The notes under the pieces are model-generated. The model saw only the letters and a list, made by a program, of their open reading frames with translations, searched no databases and was not told the origin of the DNA. From Piscirickettsiaceae bacterium (GTDB lineage Bacteria > Pseudomonadota > Gammaproteobacteria > Methylococcales > Cycloclasticaceae), in the NCBI GenBank assembly GCA_002401365.1, contig NVSW01000048.1, positions 1 through 25,493 on the forward strand: 25,493 bases of DNA, given 5' to 3'. The position numbers and the translations under genes were made by a program. This document shows positions 1 to 7,627 of this stretch, in pieces. Positions within the stretch are counted from its first letter, which is position 1; each line of letters starts with the position of its first letter.

Positions 1-572
1 AGGCGTAACAAATGATTCGCCGTCAAGTCATCACGATTAACAGTTGCCATACCACGGCTTTTGGGGGCAAACACCCATGCCCCTGGCTTAATCCCTGGTG
101 CGATTTCAAATCCTGGAATAAAGCCTAACTCATCAGGCGAGCGGCCATTAAGCTCAGCAACCTCTATCCTAATAATAATATTATCAGGGTCGCCATCGCC
201 ATCGAGATCATCCGTTTTAACGACCGCATCATCTGCTAATTGAGTACGCATTAACACCGGCATAATAACGTTGTTTGTACCCCGAACAAAAGCGGCTACT
301 TCGTAAGGGTTATCTGGGTTACACGCGTCCGATGCTTGAATATCTACACCACCAATTGTGTAAGCTTTGCGCCATTCTGGATAATCTTCATCGCATACCG
401 TCACCTTGCTTAATTCTGCTTTTGGTATTGATGTAGGAGCCGCCTCGTAGGCTGGCATACCTGTATATTCATAAAACCTTGAATACAACAAGTATGGGTC
501 ATAAAGAAAAAGTGCGATAACACCGAGTATTATCGCACTTATGATTAAACCTACAACTGGGTACTTTTTCAT
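1..572 (-). CDS. Partial membrane-anchored extracytoplasmic protein, possibly N-terminal part of a multicopper-oxidase-like protein
   Basis: An open frame begins with ATG at 572 and stays open to the window edge, giving about 190 codons with no stop, so the C-terminal part is missing. The product starts with a short basic end and one hydrophobic helix at about residues 5-24, followed by a polar region that should lie outside the cytoplasm. That region has Cys at about residues 60 and 82, and an Asp-rich DLDGDGDPDN stretch resembling a calcium-binding loop. The last visible part (GIKPGAWVFAPKSRGM) reminds me of the region preceding the first copper domain in large multicopper oxidases of methane and ammonia oxidisers, but no copper ligand is visible yet, so this is a guess. 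It lies 32 bases after the stop of the preceding gene and is probably cotranscribed with it. No clear Shine-Dalgarno sequence precedes the start. A perfect 11-bp inverted repeat lies inside the membrane-helix codons (see the separate entry). Confidence 0.6.
   Translation of the reverse strand, partial: MKKYPVVGLIISAIILGVIALFLYDPYLLYSRFYEYTGMPAYEAAPTSIPKAELSKVTVCDEDYPEWRKAYTIGGVDIQASDACNPDNPYEVAAFVRGTNNVIMPVLMRTQLADDAVVKTDDLDGDGDPDNIIIRIEVAELNGRSPDELGFIPGFEIAPGIKPGAWVFAPKSRGMATVNRDDLTANHLLR
510..540 (-). promoter_or_regulatory. Terminator-like hairpin inside a coding region (candidate attenuator)
   Basis: On the minus strand AAGTGCGATAA (540-530) pairs perfectly with TTATCGCACTT (520-510) across a 9-base loop. 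The 3' arm runs into a T-rich tract (about T5-C-T3). The structure lies about 33-63 bases after the start codon at 572. It has the form of an intrinsic terminator but a stem with only 4 G/C of 11, so its strength is uncertain. It may also be a chance result of codons for Ile, Ala and Leu. Confidence 0.35.
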
Positions 573-604
573 TTTTTTCTATTAATAGTTAGTGCATTAA
601 CTAT

Positions 605-1210
605 CTAATCATCTTTTTTTTCGTTCAGCACAACAGGTTTTCTACGCGCCAACCAAATCATTATGATAATAATAACCAAAAATACAGCAATGGGGACTTT
701 AAGCCCTGCAGGTATTCCACCTTGTGGATAACCTACTGAAAATGGAAAACGAGAGATAAATTTTTCATTTTCGCCTTCAACAATAACATACCCCACAAAA
801 TGACCTTTCTCAGAAAAATCCTGTGTCACCGTCATCGTACCCGTCGGGTAGTGTTTAGCCGGTATTTCAAAGAATGGTATTTGCGCTAATTCAGCGTCAT
901 TTATCTTCGCATCATCATCTGTACCTAACGCAGCAACACCAGACTTAATCACTCTAAAACTAACCGTCATATCGCGTAATTTGTTATCGATAAAATCCAA
1001 CACAATGATTGACTTACCAACAGTAGGCATATCGTCACAAAATTGTTTAGATACATTGTTCTCAGGTTGATAACCCGAAAAATTCATCATATAAGGACCT
1101 ACTCGTAACTTACACTCATTTCCTTCATTCATCACACCACCATGTGCCCACAACTGACTAGTAAAAGACAACAAAAGACACCCTAAAAAAACTCTGACTA
1201 CAACAAACAT
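605..1210 (-). CDS. Secreted, C-terminally membrane-anchored protein with predicted N-terminal histidine (possible copper protein)
   Basis: This 201-residue protein of unknown function has a signal peptide (residues 1-22, ending SQLWA) and a C-terminal membrane helix (about 171-188) followed by a basic tail, so the middle domain should be periplasmic. Cleavage after Ala22 would leave His23 as the first mature residue, followed by Gly-Gly. An exposed N-terminal histidine is a metal ligand in CopC-type proteins and in the PmoB subunit of methane monooxygenase. Two cysteines (33, 58) could form a disulfide, and His120 and His137 are further candidate ligands. The middle part reads as a beta-rich fold. 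A strong GGAGG lies 6 bases before the ATG. A partial gene follows 32 bases later on the same strand. A copper role is inference only. Confidence 0.75.
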   Translation of the reverse strand: MFVVVRVFLGCLLLSFTSQLWAHGGVMNEGNECKLRVGPYMMNFSGYQPENNVSKQFCDDMPTVGKSIIVLDFIDNKLRDMTVSFRVIKSGVAALGTDDDAKINDAELAQIPFFEIPAKHYPTGTMTVTQDFSEKGHFVGYVIVEGENEKFISRFPFSVGYPQGGIPAGLKVPIAVFLVIIIIMIWLARRKPVVLNEKKDD

Positions 1211-1245
1211 TTACAACCTCCACTTTATATTTTTTGTTCAGACTC

Positions 1246-1275
1246 ATTATATCCCATTTAGTTCAGCAAAAGTTT
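1246..1275 (-). promoter_or_regulatory. Candidate sigma-70 promoter for the left-edge minus-strand pair
   Basis: The minus strand carries a perfect TATAAT at 1251-1246, with a weak upstream element AAACTT 18 bases further up (1275-1270). It lies about 36 bases before the ATG at 1210, leaving room for the GGAGG ribosome-binding site. Only the -10 box is strong. Confidence 0.4.
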
Positions 1276-1348
1276 TCAGACAGGCAATAAAATGATGTGC
1301 CTCAGTTTCAATTGGCTCAAAAAACTTACCCCAGCCATAAACCAACTC

Positions 1349-1376
1349 TTTACGTTTTTTTCAGCTGCTTTATAAA
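1349..1376 (+). promoter_or_regulatory. Candidate sigma-70 promoter for the yrbG-kds-lpt operon
   Basis: TTTACG (1349-1354) and TATAAA (1371-1376) are separated by 16 bases and sit about 50 bases before the yrbG start. It is the best promoter-like pair I see in the 215-base divergent gap. The other half of the gap carries the opposing candidate promoter. Confidence 0.4.
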
Positions 1377-1425
1377 GTAACTATGCGATAATTAACTGCT
1401 ATATTCAGGCTTAGATAGTAAACGC

Positions 1426-2409
1426 ATGTACTTAAGTTATATTGGACTGGTGATAGGCTTTATCACTCTTATTTTTTCAGCTGACTACTTTGTGAAAGGC
1501 GCCTCAGCTATTGCTAGGAACATTGGCATCTCGCCGTTAATTATTGGCTTAACCATTGTTGGCTTGGGCACATCAGCACCTGAGATGCTAGTCGCAGGGA
1601 TTGCATCTTTAGACGGTAACAACGGTCTAGCTATCGGCAATGCTATCGGTTCCAATATTGCTAATATTGGCCTTGTACTAGGCGTTAGCGCGATAGTCTG
1701 TCCTATATTCATTAACTCTTCTTTATTACGCCGAGAGTTTCCAATTCTGTTGTTCGTTTCTATCGTCAGCTACTTGCTTTTATTAGATGAAGTATTGTCT
1801 GTCATTGATGGCCTCATTCTTCTGTCGGGTTTGGTCGCCTTTTTAGCTTGGCTTATTCATAGCGCCCATCAAAGTAGAAAAAATTCCGTAGACCCCCTTG
1901 ATACAGACTTTAGTGCTGAAATACCAACAGATATAAGGACATCAAGCGCTACAATTTTTTGTTTTTTGGGCTTAATTGGTTTGGTGTTAAGTTCTAAACT
2001 ACTGGTTTGGGCCGCGATTAATATAGCGACCCATTTTGGTGTTAGCGATCTGATTATTGGTCTTACTATCGTCGCTATTGGCACTAGCTTGCCTGAATTA
2101 GCCGCCTCAATCACAAGCATCCTTAAGAAGGAACCAGATTTGGCCTTAGGCAATATCATTGGCTCAAATCTATTTAACTTATTGGCTGTGTTAGCCCTGC
2201 CAGGCATCATCCATCCCGATAACGTCGATAAAGTCGTTTTAACACGTGATATGCCGGTAATGCTTGGCCTCACTATCCTGCTATACATCGTCTCTTTTGG
2301 ATTTAGTAAAGATGCTTGTATTGGCCGCATAAAAGGCCTAGTTTTAGTATTTATTTTTATTGCTTACCTAGGCAAGTTATACTTTGATTCATTAGGCGCC
2401 GCCATTTAA
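1426..2409 (+). CDS. yrbG: Calcium/sodium antiporter of the CaCA family (YrbG-like)
   Basis: This inner-membrane cation/proton or cation/sodium exchanger has 327 residues, normal for YrbG. It is built from two inverted five-helix halves. Each half carries the alpha-repeat signature: GTSAPE at residues 48-53 with GNAIGSN at 71-77, and GTSLPE at 219-224 followed by a GNIIGSN motif. The acidic residues in these repeats are the ion-binding residues of the family. A polar loop at about residues 145-165 separates the halves. It heads the run into kdsD 20 bases downstream, the same order as in E. coli, where yrbG precedes kdsD. The ion transported is not proven for YrbG itself, and it is not essential in E. 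coli. The ribosome-binding site is weak. Confidence 0.93.
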   Translation: MYLSYIGLVIGFITLIFSADYFVKGASAIARNIGISPLIIGLTIVGLGTSAPEMLVAGIASLDGNNGLAIGNAIGSNIANIGLVLGVSAIVCPIFINSSLLRREFPILLFVSIVSYLLLLDEVLSVIDGLILLSGLVAFLAWLIHSAHQSRKNSVDPLDTDFSAEIPTDIRTSSATIFCFLGLIGLVLSSKLLVWAAINIATHFGVSDLIIGLTIVAIGTSLPELAASITSILKKEPDLALGNIIGSNLFNLLAVLALPGIIHPDNVDKVVLTRDMPVMLGLTILLYIVSFGFSKDACIGRIKGLVLVFIFIAYLGKLYFDSLGAAI

Positions 2410-2429
2410 TAATTAGCTACCCTTCACTT

Positions 2430-3416
2430 ATGTCAAACAGTCTCTCTGAAGAAGAAAAGTTACAACAACTAGGCGTTGCCGTTGTCAGGACGGAGGCTGA
2501 GGCCGTCGCCAACTTGGTCCACAGCATAGACGATAACTTTATCAATGCTTGCCAGATAATGCTTCAATGTAATGGAAAAATTATTGTTATTGGCATGGGA
2601 AAGTCAGGGCATATCGCCAACAAAATTGCAGCCACCTTAGCAAGCACGGGCACCCCTGCATTTTTTGTCCACCCTGGTGAAGCCAGCCATGGAGATTTAG
2701 GTATGATTACCAGCAATGACGTTGCTCTAGCGCTATCCAACTCGGGCGAAACAGGTGAAGTATTAACAATTTTACCGATTATAAAACGCTTGGGCGTACC
2801 ATTAATTTCTATCACTGGTAATCCAGATTCAACGCTAGCTCAACAGTCCGACGCCCACATAAATGCTAGCACGCAAAAAGAAGCATGTCCCTTAGGACTT
2901 GCCCCAACGTCAAGCACAACTGCTGCGTTAGTCATGGGTGATGCACTGGCCATTGCCTTATTAGAAGCCCGCGGCTTTACCGAAGAAGATTTTGCTCTCT
3001 CACACCCCGGCGGCAGTTTAGGGCGACGATTATTACTGCACGTATCAGATATAATGCATACCGGTAATGATATACCCACTGTTTTTGAAACTGATACGAT
3101 TGGTGTCGCTCTTTTAGAGATGACAGAAAAAAAACTAGGAATGACAGCCATACTCAATTCAAACAATGAGTTCGTAGGTATTTTTACCGACGGTGATTTA
3201 CGTAGAATGTTAGATGGCAACATTAACATCCACTCAACGACAATCAACAACGTAATGACCGTTGGAGGCACTACTATTTCTTCTGATAAATTAGCCGTAG
3301 AAGCAATACAAATTATGCAAAATAAAAAGATCAATGCTTTACTAGTTACTGATATAAAAAATAATTTAGTGGGTGCGTTAAATATGCACGACCTCTTGAA
3401 AGCAGGCTTGTCATAA
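2430..3416 (+). CDS. kdsD: D-arabinose-5-phosphate isomerase
   Basis: KdsD converts ribulose 5-phosphate to arabinose 5-phosphate, the first committed step to Kdo, the sugar joining lipid A to the LPS core. The 328-residue length matches the E. coli enzyme. The N-terminal half is a SIS sugar-isomerase domain: GMGKSGH at residues 55-61, then HPGEASHGD at about 81-89, which holds the active-site histidine region. The C-terminal half holds two CBS repeats, at about 205-265 and 275-328 (IMHTGNDIP and VMTVGG mark their beginnings). Its TAA stop shares one base with the kdsC start, so the two genes are likely translationally coupled. The position next to kdsC and the lpt genes makes it kdsD rather than the capsule paralogue kpsF or gutQ. 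Confidence 0.96.
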   Translation: MSNSLSEEEKLQQLGVAVVRTEAEAVANLVHSIDDNFINACQIMLQCNGKIIVIGMGKSGHIANKIAATLASTGTPAFFVHPGEASHGDLGMITSNDVALALSNSGETGEVLTILPIIKRLGVPLISITGNPDSTLAQQSDAHINASTQKEACPLGLAPTSSTTAALVMGDALAIALLEARGFTEEDFALSHPGGSLGRRLLLHVSDIMHTGNDIPTVFETDTIGVALLEMTEKKLGMTAILNSNNEFVGIFTDGDLRRMLDGNINIHSTTINNVMTVGGTTISSDKLAVEAIQIMQNKKINALLVTDIKNNLVGALNMHDLLKAGLS

Positions 3417-3952
3417 TGGACTTTTCTGCAGATTTCATTAACCGTGCTAAGAAAATAAAGTGCGTCATTTTTGATGTTGATGGCGTATTAACCGATGGCC
3501 GACTATTTTTTGACCTGAGTGGCAATGAATATAAATCGTTCCACGCACAAGACGGGCAAGGTTTAAAACTACTACTACAACAAGGAATTGAAGTTGCTAT
3601 TATCTCCGGCCGCTCATCACCTATTGTGGATAGGCGAATGAATTCACTCGGCATCCGACATGTGTACCAAGGGCAAGAAAATAAAATAGCTGCCTTTAAC
3701 GACTTGATAAAAAAACTAAGCTTAGACGCCACTCAAATCGCCCATGTCGGCGATGATTTGCCCGATTTAGCACTAATGAATCGCTGCGGTTTAGCAATAG
3801 CCGTTAATGATGCTAACCCCAGTATTCTTCCCTACACCCAATGGCAAACCACCAGAAAAGGTGGCTCAGGAGCCGCCCGTGAAGTGTGTGACGCCATATT
3901 GACTGCGCAGAATTTATTAACTGACGCAATACAACCTTTTATTGACGCCTGA
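3416..3952 (+). CDS. kdsC: 3-deoxy-D-manno-octulosonate 8-phosphate phosphatase
   Basis: KdsC removes phosphate from Kdo 8-phosphate to give free Kdo in the cytoplasm. It is a HAD-superfamily enzyme of the small, cap-less C0 type that works as a tetramer, and the 178-residue length fits. Motif I is DVDGVLTDG at residues 20-28, with Asp20 the nucleophile and Asp22 the acid/base. Motif II is the ISGRSS stretch around residue 64, and motif IV is GDDLPDLALM near residue 115, giving the magnesium ligands. The start codon overlaps the kdsD stop by one base (TAATG). LptC follows after 9 bases, so sugar synthesis and LPS export are made from one message. Confidence 0.96.
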   Translation: MDFSADFINRAKKIKCVIFDVDGVLTDGRLFFDLSGNEYKSFHAQDGQGLKLLLQQGIEVAIISGRSSPIVDRRMNSLGIRHVYQGQENKIAAFNDLIKKLSLDATQIAHVGDDLPDLALMNRCGLAIAVNDANPSILPYTQWQTTRKGGSGAAREVCDAILTAQNLLTDAIQPFIDA

Positions 3953-3961
3953 GCAACGCCG

Positions 3962-4519
3962 ATGAAATACATTGGTAAAATTACTCTCGCTATCATTGCC
4001 GCTGGCACTTGGTGGTTGGCATTTATTGAAGACCCACAACCAGAAATAGTTGAAAAGAGCCTTAGCCATAAAATTGATTATTATTTGCAGCACTTTACTG
4101 TTTTAAGCATGACAGAATCTGGCATTCCAAAACAAAAACTACGCGCAGACTATTTACAACATTTCGCTGATGACGATAGCACAGAGCTAACCTCTCCAAA
4201 CATCACCATGTATTCAATTGATAAGCCCGACCTGCACATAAACTCTGAAACTGGGTATATTTCTGCTGACGGTGAACTTGTACTACTCAACGGCAAGGTA
4301 AAAATTCGTCGTGAATCAACCAAAGAAAACCCCGCAATGGTAATCGACACTCACAACCTAAGAGTTCTGCTGACCGATGACTTTGCAGAGACTGATGAGT
4401 TTGTAAAAATTGTTGCGGGAAAAAGCACGATTGAAGGCACCGGCCTAAGAGCTCATTTTCGCGAACCCATCAACATTAAAATACTAGCAGACGTAAGAGG
4501 TCACCATGAAATCAAATAA
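3962..4519 (+). CDS. lptC: LPS export system inner-membrane protein LptC
   Basis: LptC is a bitopic inner-membrane protein that accepts LPS from the LptB2FG transporter and hands it to LptA. The 185 residues consist of one N-terminal helix (about residues 4-21) and a periplasmic beta-jellyroll domain. The repeated pattern of short strands through the rest (ITMYSIDKPD, INSETGYIS, LLNGKVKIRR) is typical of the Lpt fold. Sequence conservation of LptC is low, so the call rests on this topology together with the position between kdsC and lptA, which is the standard order. The last 14 bases overlap the start of lptA, which has an AGAGG ribosome-binding site inside lptC. Confidence 0.92.
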   Translation: MKYIGKITLAIIAAGTWWLAFIEDPQPEIVEKSLSHKIDYYLQHFTVLSMTESGIPKQKLRADYLQHFADDDSTELTSPNITMYSIDKPDLHINSETGYISADGELVLLNGKVKIRRESTKENPAMVIDTHNLRVLLTDDFAETDEFVKIVAGKSTIEGTGLRAHFREPINIKILADVRGHHEIK

Positions 4520-5003
4520 ACGTTTCTTTTTACTACTCATTTTATTTATTGTTTCACCGCCACTATGGGCGCTTAGCTCTGACAAGAATCAACCGGTAGA
4601 AGTGGAAGCAGACAACTTCAACCTTGACGATGCAAAAAAAATAACCACTTATTCTGGTCACGTTATTATTACCCAAGGGAGTATGCAAATAAAGGCAGAC
4701 AAGGTAACGATACTTGGTTCGAGGGGTAATACCGAAAAAGTAATTGCCATTGGCAACCCGGTTAAATTTAAGCAACAGCCTGAAGACGGCCAAGGGCTGA
4801 TTCGCGGTGAAGCTCAACGCTTTGAATACCTGGTCACTAAAGACACGTTAACGCTCATAAACAAAGCCACGCTCTGGCAGAATGGCAACACCTTTGCCAG
4901 CGACCGCATTGTTTATGACAGCAAGCGTTCAATTATAAAGGCCGGCGATAATTCATCTGGATCTAAACGGGTAAAAATAACCCTCCAACCAGCAAAAAAA
5001 TAA
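4506..5003 (+). CDS. lptA: LPS export periplasmic bridge protein LptA
   Basis: LptA polymerises head to tail to form the periplasmic bridge carrying LPS from LptC to LptD/LptE in the outer membrane. The 165-residue product has a clear signal peptide (residues 1 to about 22, ending PLWA). The mature part is an OstA-type jellyroll: it starts with PVEVEADNFNLDD, then YSGHVIITQGSMQIKADKV around 50-68, the most conserved stretch of the family. A basic C-terminus (SKRVKITLQPAKK) is usual. It overlaps lptC by 14 bases and lptB by one base, so translation of all three is probably coupled. The start is supported by AGAGG seven bases upstream. Confidence 0.95.
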   Translation: MKSNKRFFLLLILFIVSPPLWALSSDKNQPVEVEADNFNLDDAKKITTYSGHVIITQGSMQIKADKVTILGSRGNTEKVIAIGNPVKFKQQPEDGQGLIRGEAQRFEYLVTKDTLTLINKATLWQNGNTFASDRIVYDSKRSIIKAGDNSSGSKRVKITLQPAKK

Positions 5004-5728
5004 TGAGCGTTTTACGTACCAATAATATCTGCAAACAATTTAACCAGCGTAAAGTGGTTGATGACGTAAGCATTACCATCAATAGCGGTGAAGTTGTAGG
5101 CTTACTCGGACCAAATGGTGCCGGCAAAACGACTAGTTTCTACATGACTGTTGGGCTCATTAAACCCGATTCTGGCACTATTTTTCTTGATGACCAAGAT
5201 ATCACCCTGACCCCTATGCACATACGTGCCAAGCAGGGCATTGGTTACTTGCCCCAAGAAGCATCTATTTTTAGGAAATTAAGCGTCGAAGATAACATTC
5301 TCGCCGTGCTTCAAACACGTAAAGAGCTATCTCCCGGCCAACAAGAGCTCGTACTTGATGAACTGATGCAAGAATTTGGCATCACTCACTTACGTTCGCA
5401 AAGCGCACTTGCGCTGTCTGGCGGTGAACGGCGGCGCTTGGAAATCGCACGCTCACTGGCAACTGAGCCCCGCTTCATCTTATTAGATGAACCATTTGCA
5501 GGGGTTGACCCGATTTCCGTTATCGATATCCAAAAAATTATTCATCACTTATGTGAACGTGATATTGGCGTGTTAATAACTGACCATAACGTGCGTGAAA
5601 CGCTTGGCACCTGTGATCGAGCTTATATCTTAAATAATGGTTCCGTTATTACCGAAGGTTCTGCCGACGACATACTAAAGCACCCTGAAGTTCGTGACGT
5701 TTACCTTGGGCATGAATTTCGCATGTAA
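5003..5728 (+). CDS. lptB: LPS export ABC transporter ATP-binding protein LptB
   Basis: LptB is the cytoplasmic ATPase that, as a dimer with LptF and LptG, extracts LPS from the inner membrane. The 241 residues carry all nucleotide-binding motifs: Walker A GPNGAGKTT at 36-44, Q-loop around Gln85, signature LSGGE at 138-142, Walker B ending with Asp162-Glu163 (catalytic Glu), and switch His195 in ITDHNVRE. The FRKLSVEDN stretch after the Q-loop is typical of LptB. The start codon overlaps the lptA stop (TAATG). LptF and LptG are not in this window, which is normal because they are encoded elsewhere in gammaproteobacteria. The operon probably ends here or reads on into rpoN across a 96-base gap. 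Confidence 0.97.
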   Translation: MSVLRTNNICKQFNQRKVVDDVSITINSGEVVGLLGPNGAGKTTSFYMTVGLIKPDSGTIFLDDQDITLTPMHIRAKQGIGYLPQEASIFRKLSVEDNILAVLQTRKELSPGQQELVLDELMQEFGITHLRSQSALALSGGERRRLEIARSLATEPRFILLDEPFAGVDPISVIDIQKIIHHLCERDIGVLITDHNVRETLGTCDRAYILNNGSVITEGSADDILKHPEVRDVYLGHEFRM

Positions 5729-5782
5729 TTTAGCAAAAAACCATGCTTCTTCGCATTTTTTAGTCTAAACTGCAATTATGAG

Positions 5783-5812
5783 TTGTAAAAATATTTTAGT
5801 TTTTTTTAAATA
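5783..5812 (+). promoter_or_regulatory. Weak promoter candidate before rpoN
   Basis: TTGTAA (5783-5788) and TAAATA (5807-5812) are 18 bases apart in the AT-rich lptB-rpoN gap. A start about 7 bases downstream would leave a leader of only some 6 bases before the rpoN ATG, which has no Shine-Dalgarno sequence. A chance match in AT-rich DNA is as likely as a real promoter giving a nearly leaderless message. Confidence 0.2.
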
Positions 5813-5824
5813 TCGGCGACGCAC

Positions 5825-7273
5825 ATGAAGCAGTCCTTACAGCTTCGAATCGGTCAACAACTGACCATGACACCGCAATTGCAACAGGCCATCCGCTTAT
5901 TGCAACTTTCCACCTTAGAATTGCAACAAGAAATTCAAACCGTTCTTGAAAGCAATATCATGCTTGAATCTCCTGACGAAGAAGCAAGTAGCGCAGAGCA
6001 AGACATCACTGAGAAAAGCGCGTCTACTGAAGAAAAAACCAGCGAAGGCTCACAAGACCAACTACCTGATGAACTGCCCACGGATTCTTCATGGGATGAT
6101 GTTTACGACCTAACTGGACAAACCGGCGCCAGCCAAAATAACGATGGTCATCAAGTAGACCCTGGAAGTATTAATTCAGCTAAAGAAACGCTACATGATC
6201 ATCTATCTTGGCAGTTGGAGTTAACAAATTTCTCCGATAAGGACCGAGTTATCGCTACGGCATTTATCGATGCCATTGATGACAATGGCTACCTAAACAC
6301 CTCACCCGATGCAGTTTTTGAACTTCTCGAAAACCAGCTTGACGATCTTGAGCTAGACGAAACTATCGCTGTATTACACAAAATACAGTCCTTCGACCCA
6401 GCAGGTGTAGCAGCACAAAGCTTACAGGAGTGTCTGTTACTTCAACTCAAACAACTACCAGAGGAAACACCTTTATTATCCAGTGCTTACCAGTTGGTTG
6501 AAAACCATATGAACGTTTTAGGCGCCCAAGATAGCAACAAAATTAAGCGCTTGCTGGGCATTGATGACGAAACCTTAAACGACGTCCTTAACCTTATTCA
6601 AAGCCTCAACCCTCGCCCAGGTTCGATCATTCAACCCGCTGATACTCAATATGTAGTGCCTGATGTGTATGTACGAAAAAATAACGGTCAATGGCAAGTA
6701 TCTATCAATGGCGAAGTTAACAAGAAAATTCGTATCAACCCTTATTACCAATCTTTAATAAAACGTGGAGATAAGAGCAAAGATGGCCAAGCAATGAAGG
6801 ACCACTTGCAAGAAGCTCGCTGGTTTATTAAAAGTTTAGAGAGCCGCCATGACACATTAATGCGGGTTTCTGAGGAAATTGTTAAACGGCAAGAAGGTTT
6901 TCTAGATCACGGCGCCATTGCCATGAAGCCAATGGTGCTGCGGGACATTGCAGAAAAAGTTGATATGCATGAATCTACTATTTCACGCGTAACGACCAAT
7001 AAATACATGCACACACCCAATGGAATTTTTGAGTTGAAGCACTTCTTTTCAAGTCACGTATCAACAGATTCTGGTGGTGAGTGTTCTGCTACGGCGATTC
7101 GAGCAATAATTAAAGAGTTGGTAAACAGTGAAGATCGAAAAAAACCTCTCAGTGATAACAAAATCGCCGCTATACTATTGGAAAAAGGCATTAATGTCGC
7201 ACGCAGAACAATAGCCAAATATCGGGAATCAATATCTATTCCCCCCTCTAGTCAAAGAAAGAGAATACTTTGA
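5825..7273 (+). CDS. rpoN: RNA polymerase sigma-54 factor
   Basis: RpoN directs polymerase to -24/-12 promoters that need an AAA+ activator, and typically controls nitrogen metabolism, motility or envelope functions. The 482-residue protein has the three usual regions: a Gln- and Leu-rich region I (residues 1-50, starting LQLRIGQQLTMTPQLQQAI) that binds the activator, an acidic linker (about 50-115), a core-binding domain, and a C-terminal DNA-binding part with a helix-turn-helix (about 375-395, HESTISRVTTNKY). The RpoN box ARRTIAKYRE is at 459-468 and contacts the -24 element. It lies between lptB and hpf as in E. coli and Pseudomonas. No ribosome-binding site is evident, but the start fits family alignments. 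No sigma-54 activator gene is in the window. Confidence 0.98.
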   Translation: MKQSLQLRIGQQLTMTPQLQQAIRLLQLSTLELQQEIQTVLESNIMLESPDEEASSAEQDITEKSASTEEKTSEGSQDQLPDELPTDSSWDDVYDLTGQTGASQNNDGHQVDPGSINSAKETLHDHLSWQLELTNFSDKDRVIATAFIDAIDDNGYLNTSPDAVFELLENQLDDLELDETIAVLHKIQSFDPAGVAAQSLQECLLLQLKQLPEETPLLSSAYQLVENHMNVLGAQDSNKIKRLLGIDDETLNDVLNLIQSLNPRPGSIIQPADTQYVVPDVYVRKNNGQWQVSINGEVNKKIRINPYYQSLIKRGDKSKDGQAMKDHLQEARWFIKSLESRHDTLMRVSEEIVKRQEGFLDHGAIAMKPMVLRDIAEKVDMHESTISRVTTNKYMHTPNGIFELKHFFSSHVSTDSGGECSATAIRAIIKELVNSEDRKKPLSDNKIAAILLEKGINVARRTIAKYRESISIPPSSQRKRIL

Positions 7274-7302
7274 CTATTTTTTAACCTCAACAGGAGAGTA
7301 TT

Positions 7303-7593
7303 ATGCAACTATCTTTATCTGGACACCATGTAGAAGTAACAGATGCAATACGAGACTATACGAACAGCAAGTTTGAGAAAATTAAACGTCACTTCGATAA
7401 AGTTATCGACGTTCACGTCATTCTAACGGTAGAAAAATTAGAGCAAAAAGCTGAAGCAACTATTCAATTAAATGGTAGCAAAATTTTTGCCGAGGATACT
7501 CAAGAAAATATGTACGCAGCCATAGATAGCCTAGTCGACAAACTAGACCGGCAAGTAAGAAAGCACAAAGAAAAAATCACCAATCATCGTTAA
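7303..7593 (+). CDS. hpf: Ribosome hibernation promoting factor, short form
   Basis: HPF binds the 30S subunit in the mRNA and tRNA channel during slow growth and, with RMF in E. coli, promotes inactive 100S dimers. At 96 residues this is the short form, without the C-terminal dimerisation domain found in long HPF proteins. It shows the beta-alpha-beta-beta-beta-alpha pattern of the family, starting LSGHHVEVTDAIRDY and ending in a basic helix (DRQVRKHKEK) that lies on the rRNA. A strong AGGAGAG precedes the ATG, in contrast to the neighbouring rpoN and rapZ starts. It follows rpoN by 29 bases, as usual. A terminator hairpin begins 8 bases after its stop. Confidence 0.96.
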   Translation: MQLSLSGHHVEVTDAIRDYTNSKFEKIKRHFDKVIDVHVILTVEKLEQKAEATIQLNGSKIFAEDTQENMYAAIDSLVDKLDRQVRKHKEKITNHR

Positions 7594-7601
7594 CTTATAC
7601 T

Positions 7602-7627
7602 GCCGGCTCTAATCGCCGGCTTTTTTT
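7602..7627 (+). terminator. Intrinsic terminator after hpf, ending at the rapZ start codon
   Basis: GCCGGC (7602-7607) pairs with GCCGGC (7615-7620) around the 7-base loop TCTAATC, followed by seven T residues (7621-7627). The next three bases are the rapZ ATG (7628-7630). The stem is fully G/C, so termination after hpf should be efficient. Any message that reaches rapZ must read through it, and the hairpin occupies the place where a ribosome-binding site would be. Confidence 0.85.

Noticed and set aside
61..243. Plus-strand 60-residue reading frame at the left edge
   Set aside because: It lies opposite a well-supported minus-strand coding region and shows no ribosome-binding site or recognisable motif.
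5740..5765. Terminator after lptB (ATGC-TTCTTC-GCAT followed by T residues)
   Set aside because: The stem has only 4 bp and the flanking A/T runs pair only with a bulge, too weak to call.
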